A stretch of DNA of 33,684 bases. Origin: an archaeon (GTDB lineage: Archaea > Nanobdellota > Nanobdellia > Woesearchaeales > GW2011-AR9). Numbering within the stretch: position 1 is the first letter of the stretch; each line of letters begins with the position of its first letter. Location: the NCBI GenBank assembly GCA_002688265.1, contig NZCK01000007.1, forward strand, positions 1-33,684, read 5' to 3'. Positions 30,845 through 33,684 of this stretch are shown in pieces. The notes below the pieces were generated by a model. It was not told the origin of the DNA. It made no database searches and worked only from the letters and a program-made list of their open reading frames with translations. A program made the translations under genes and the position numbers.

Positions 30845-31447
30845 TTATAAAACTTGAATTAGATAAGAACTAAAATCAGGTATTCCTACTTGATCACGAA
30901 TGTCACGAGGCAATTTCTCTTTTACAAACAGAAGATTTACACCTGAAATTGTCCTGCTCTGATTTATTTTCCATAAAGTTTCAAATGCTTTAGAAAAATC
31001 ATTAGACCATGTGCGTTCTAATGTCCCAACTATCTCTTCATATACTTGGAAGTCTCTCTCAATTGCAAGTGGATCAAGAATATGTACTAAACCAGGTACA
31101 TCAGCTACAACATCATGATCTACATTATTTCCAATATAGATTGCAGATTCCCTTGCTTGATTAGCAGTTATACCTAACTGTTCTAATGGAGTAGCTAGAG
31201 ATTTTTTGCCACCATATTTCCTAGAATCAAAATAACCTGCAAAATATTGGTCCAAACTAGCATTTCTGGCGTGACCTTCAGTTGCTTCTGTGCACTTGGC
31301 AGATAAGAAATATTGTCCAAAACCAAGAGCAGCAAAATTTGCTAAAGTTCGTTTGGCAGTTGAATTTATCTGCATAGGATTTTTCCCAATTGGACGACGT
31401 AAGACAGTATCATCTTGATCCCAAAAAATCATCTTATTGTAAGACAT
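30845..31447 (-). CDS. HAD-superfamily hydrolase
   Basis: Motif I is FWDQDDTVLRRP, with the nucleophile Asp and the +2 Asp. Motif II is the Ser in YFLSAK, motif III a Lys in YGGKKSLATPL, and motif IV YIGNNVDHDVVAD, where the first acidic residue of the usual GD is Asn. HAD proteins are mostly phosphatases. The inserted cap is small, giving 200 residues in all. The Asn change may lower magnesium binding or alter specificity. A promoter palindrome next to the start codon suggests tight control. The substrate is unknown. Confidence 0.75.
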   Translation of the reverse strand: MSYNKMIFWDQDDTVLRRPIGKNPMQINSTAKRTLANFAALGFGQYFLSAKCTEATEGHARNASLDQYFAGYFDSRKYGGKKSLATPLEQLGITANQARESAIYIGNNVDHDVVADVPGLVHILDPLAIERDFQVYEEIVGTLERTWSNDFSKAFETLWKINQSRTISGVNLLFVKEKLPRDIRDQVGIPDFSSYLIQVL

Positions 31448-31450
31448 GAA

Positions 31451-31467
31451 AGAGTAAATTTTACTCT
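31451..31467. promoter_or_regulatory. 17-bp palindrome between TATA box and HAD start
   Basis: AGAGTAAATTTTACTCT is a perfect inverted repeat around one central base. It lies between the minus-strand TATA box TTTTATAAAAG (31469-31481) and the ATG at 31447, over the predicted transcription start. A half-like copy, GGAGTAAAAT on the minus strand, stands upstream of the TATA box (31486-31495). A protein bound here would block the promoter. Confidence 0.6.
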
Positions 31468-31583
31468 CTTTTATAAAACTTTCTTATTTTACTCCTTTTT
31501 AGTGATAACTTGTCCGCAAACCTTATAAAGTAGAATCATTCCACACCCACATAAATTAACAATACCTTAGGAGATATTAAAAA

Positions 31584-32174
31584 ATGACTTTAAGAAATAC
31601 ATTAATTACATTAACTGCATTAGCTGGAGTTGCTTTAGGAACTGGTTGCGGAAGTGATGAAGTGCCAGAAGATAGATTCATCTGTGAAGATCCAAAAGAA
31701 ATTTCCAGAAAATTAATCCCTAGTGGAAGTTATGGACCCACAGTAAGAGGAGTTCCAGCAGTATCATATAAAGTCCAAAGAGGAGATAATTTCATCGAAT
31801 TAGTAGATGTAGCTGGAGCAGCCAAATTTACTACAGGTTATAACTATCCAAGTTCAGTTTTAATGTCTGGAGATCAACCCGATGTCCATTATGTATTTGG
31901 TCTTGAAGAATTTGTTGTTGAAGCAAACCCAAATTATAATCCAGAAAAAGGTCTTTTCTATGGAGTAAATTTAGTGTTTCCTGATTTTGATGAAGATGGT
32001 AAAATAAATGGAGTTCCAGGAGAACAAGTTGGCAAATTTACTGTGTCTGGTCAAAGGGACCAATATGATATCTTTGATGTGAGTTGCAGAACCACTGATA
32101 ATTTTTGGAGATATGAACACAGAGGACATTCTAATGAAGTTGAAAAAGGAATTACTTTTACTAGAACACCTTAA
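31584..32174 (+). CDS. Exported lipoprotein of unknown function
   Basis: The N-terminus MTLRNTLITLTALAGVALGTGC ends in a lipobox (GTGC) followed by polar GSDEVPEDR, so the mature protein should be lipid-anchored outside the cell. Most of the chain is beta-rich. An Asp-rich loop DFDEDGKINGVPGE resembles a calcium-binding loop of the EF-hand/dockerin type. GGAG lies 10 nt before the ATG, and CTTATAAAG at about 31521-31529 is a probable TATA box. It has 196 residues. I do not recognise the family. Its start, MTLR, is shared with the next gene, which may only reflect similar export signals. Confidence 0.65.
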   Translation: MTLRNTLITLTALAGVALGTGCGSDEVPEDRFICEDPKEISRKLIPSGSYGPTVRGVPAVSYKVQRGDNFIELVDVAGAAKFTTGYNYPSSVLMSGDQPDVHYVFGLEEFVVEANPNYNPEKGLFYGVNLVFPDFDEDGKINGVPGEQVGKFTVSGQRDQYDIFDVSCRTTDNFWRYEHRGHSNEVEKGITFTRTP

Positions 32175-32274
32175 GAGTTGAGATCATTTTATTTTTATTT
32201 ATTTTATTCATTTTTCTTAATTATTTCTTTCTCTTTAGAAATTATTATTAATAACTTATCTTCTGGATAGAAAA

Positions 32275-32679
32275 ATGACTCTCAGAGATCATCTTAAAGA
32301 AACTACTTCATTCGCTTTAGTTGCAGCAGGAGTGATTATTTGCACAGCAAGTGGAAACGTAGGAATTGATAACACTGTAAACAATATCTTTGGAGATGGT
32401 ATGATATTAAGCCACACATTCTATTCTGATTTGGCAAATAGATTTGGAGCAGATATTGAAAGATACATAGATTGTGATGTTAGATATGAACCAAAACAAG
32501 AAGGACCCTGGTCTTGTGATACTTTTTCAACAGTAGAATATAATGGAGATTCTGCTTTAGGTAAGGTGGCTGCATATTTACCAAGAGGCTCTGGTCTGAG
32601 TACAGGTGCAGCATTAATTGTTGGTGGATTGTTTCTTGCACCTTTAGTTAGAAGAAAAGAAGAAGATTATCAATTTTAA
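32275..32679 (+). CDS. Small protein with N- and C-terminal membrane segments
   Basis: There are hydrophobic segments at about residues 12-27 (SFALVAAGVIICTASG) and 106-124 (LSTGAALIVGGLFLAPLV), the latter closed by the positive RRKEED tail. The middle of about 75 residues contains two cysteines (DCDVRYE, WSCDTF) that could form a disulfide, and would lie outside the cell with the tail inside. This layout, a signal peptide plus C-terminal anchor, suits a surface protein. It follows the lipoprotein gene after a gap of 100 bp of T-rich sequence. No family was recognised. Confidence 0.55.
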   Translation: MTLRDHLKETTSFALVAAGVIICTASGNVGIDNTVNNIFGDGMILSHTFYSDLANRFGADIERYIDCDVRYEPKQEGPWSCDTFSTVEYNGDSALGKVAAYLPRGSGLSTGAALIVGGLFLAPLVRRKEEDYQF

Positions 32680-32719
32680 ACTAGAGAATTTTTGAAAATT
32701 AAAAAAAGTTTTTCTAATC

Positions 32720-32800
32720 GTTACAGCTTTGCCGTAACATATATGCAAATACCTTGTATTTGCGATCGTTACTGCTTACAAAGCAGTAACATATATAAAT
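32720..32800. promoter_or_regulatory. Three tandem hairpins abutting a TATA box
   Basis: Hairpin 32720-32738 has GTTAC..GTAAC, hairpin 32745-32763 has perfect GCAAATAC/GTATTTGC, and hairpin 32768-32790 has perfect GTTACTGCTT/AAGCAGTAAC. The first and third share the frame ATCGTTAC...GTAACATATAT, like copies of one unit. The TATA box ATATATAAAT (32791-32800) follows at once and lies about 34 bp before the ATG at 32830. They are probable operators, or RNA structures ending the upstream transcript. Confidence 0.6.
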
Positions 32801-32829
32801 TGAAAATACTTAGCTGTTACTGAATTTAG

Positions 32830-33684
32830 ATGTACAAAAAGAGGTGTTTGAAGTTTTTTGTAGTTTTGGCTTTAATTATAACAGTTCTAAGTTCATTTGT
32901 TTTATCCACAGATTTATGTTTTGATGACAGTGATTGTGCCTCTTTAGGAGATACCTGGGCCTGCGATACCAGCATTTTAGAATGCGTAGAATTATATTTT
33001 GGTGATGCTGAAACAAGTGAAGATAGCATAGATGAGACTGTTGATGATACAAATGCAACAGATGAAATACTGGATGAAGAAATTATTGAAGATGAGATTA
33101 TTACAGAACCCGAAACTACTTCAACAACAGACACTAGTGAACTAGAAACTAGCATCAGTGATCTGGACTCTAGAGTAACTGGAGTTGAAACTAATATTGA
33201 TGAATTAACTTCCCAAGTTGAAGAATTAACAACAACTGTAAATGATGTTAACACAAATGTACAATTACTATCTACCGATCAACACCAACTTGAACGAGAT
33301 GTAGAAGAACAAGTTAACACAATTGAATCAGAAGTTTCCGCTGGGCTTGCTGTATTACAAGAAGATATTGACAGCACCAAAACAGAATTGGAAGGAACTC
33401 AAGAAAATATAGAAACCAGCGCAGCTAAAGCCTCCTTCTTTAGAACACTTAGTGTAGTTGGAGTTTTAATTGTAATCTTTGGAGCTATAGGATATTTCTT
33501 AAGGATGCACAAAAAAGAAGAAGAAAAAGTTATTCCTGAAGAAGTTAAAGAATATATCACTAAACAAATTAAACTCGGAGTTGGTGAAACAACTATTGTT
33601 GCTGCTTTGAAAAAAAGTGGGTGGCCAGAACATGATGCCAAATGGGCTTTTGAACAAACAACCGTTCATAACTATAACAAATTT
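32830..33684 (+). CDS. Exported coiled-coil membrane protein, cut by window end
   Basis: The frame is open for 285 codons to the last base and is missing from the ORF track because it has no stop. It has a signal peptide (FFVVLALIITVLSSFVLS), a Cys-rich stretch (DLCFDDSDCASLGDTWACD), an acidic Thr-rich region, and a long coiled coil (SDLDSRVTGVETNIDELTSQ onward, heptad-like). A membrane segment follows (LSVVGVLIVIFGAIGYFL), then an inner domain EVKEYITKQIKLGVGETTIV with GWPEHDAKWAFEQ. That last helical unit resembles a short domain I recall from DPANN membrane proteins. The coiled coil would stand outside the cell. Function unknown. Confidence 0.75.
   Translation, partial: MYKKRCLKFFVVLALIITVLSSFVLSTDLCFDDSDCASLGDTWACDTSILECVELYFGDAETSEDSIDETVDDTNATDEILDEEIIEDEIITEPETTSTTDTSELETSISDLDSRVTGVETNIDELTSQVEELTTTVNDVNTNVQLLSTDQHQLERDVEEQVNTIESEVSAGLAVLQEDIDSTKTELEGTQENIETSAAKASFFRTLSVVGVLIVIFGAIGYFLRMHKKEEEKVIPEEVKEYITKQIKLGVGETTIVAALKKSGWPEHDAKWAFEQTTVHNYNKF

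Noticed and set aside
32826-33254. 142-residue minus-strand Ser-rich frame at the window end
   Set aside because: It is the antisense shadow of the acidic Thr/Glu-rich coiled-coil gene on the plus strand.

Overview
The window looks like a chromosomal piece of an AT-rich archaeon, probably from the DPANN group and perhaps Woesearchaeota-like; the lineage is inference. The archaeal evidence is diphthine synthase (Dph5), ribosomal protein S6e, an Orc1/Cdc6 initiator, an archaeal/eukaryal-type prolyl-tRNA synthetase, an archaeal-type FtsZ and a TrmB-family regulator. At least ten first genes also have a TATA box 21-30 bp before the start codon, the spacing of leaderless archaeal transcripts. Downstream operon genes instead carry Shine-Dalgarno (SD) sites (GGAGGTGA, GAGGTGA, AGGTGG). 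These two signals let me move several starts inward from the ORF track.

Layout. 79-1678: a nucleotidyltransferase-fold protein and Dph5. 1717-7010: a DUF218 protein and a TrmB-like regulator, divergent across a 19-bp palindrome from a tight five-gene operon: a RaSEA-like radical SAM enzyme, a DUF6190/PIN-like protein, a DapA-like aldolase, a leucine-dehydrogenase-like enzyme and a calcium-binding-repeat lipoprotein. This operon is the best candidate for an undescribed system. 7075-11941: a Lys-rich unknown protein, ProRS, FtsZ and a nitroreductase, with two GC-rich structured intergenic elements and a long non-coding stretch upstream of ftsZ. 12118-17382: a CheR-like methyltransferase, a YhbY protein, a small membrane protein and S6e, an anchored OB-fold protein, a helical protein and an M17 aminopeptidase.

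17475-26100: iron-sulfur assembly. An IscS desulfurase is followed by a DUF1858-IscA fusion whose conserved C-terminal CxC lies just behind an in-frame TAA. The next cluster is a complete SUF operon (Cys-rich HTH regulator, SufB, SufD, SufS, SufU, SufC, SufT-like). It is preceded by a 12-codon leader ORF overlapping the regulator start and by two 41-bp palindromic repeats next to its TATA box. 26164-33684: a MraZ-like protein, Orc1/Cdc6, a small Cys-containing membrane protein, a third structured element, SerRS, an N-acetylglucosamine-kinase-like protein, a HAD protein with a promoter palindrome, two exported or membrane proteins, and a coiled-coil membrane protein cut by the window end and preceded by three tandem hairpins.

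No tRNA, rRNA, CRISPR array or transposase gene was recognised. Function calls rest on motifs read by eye; no database search was possible.
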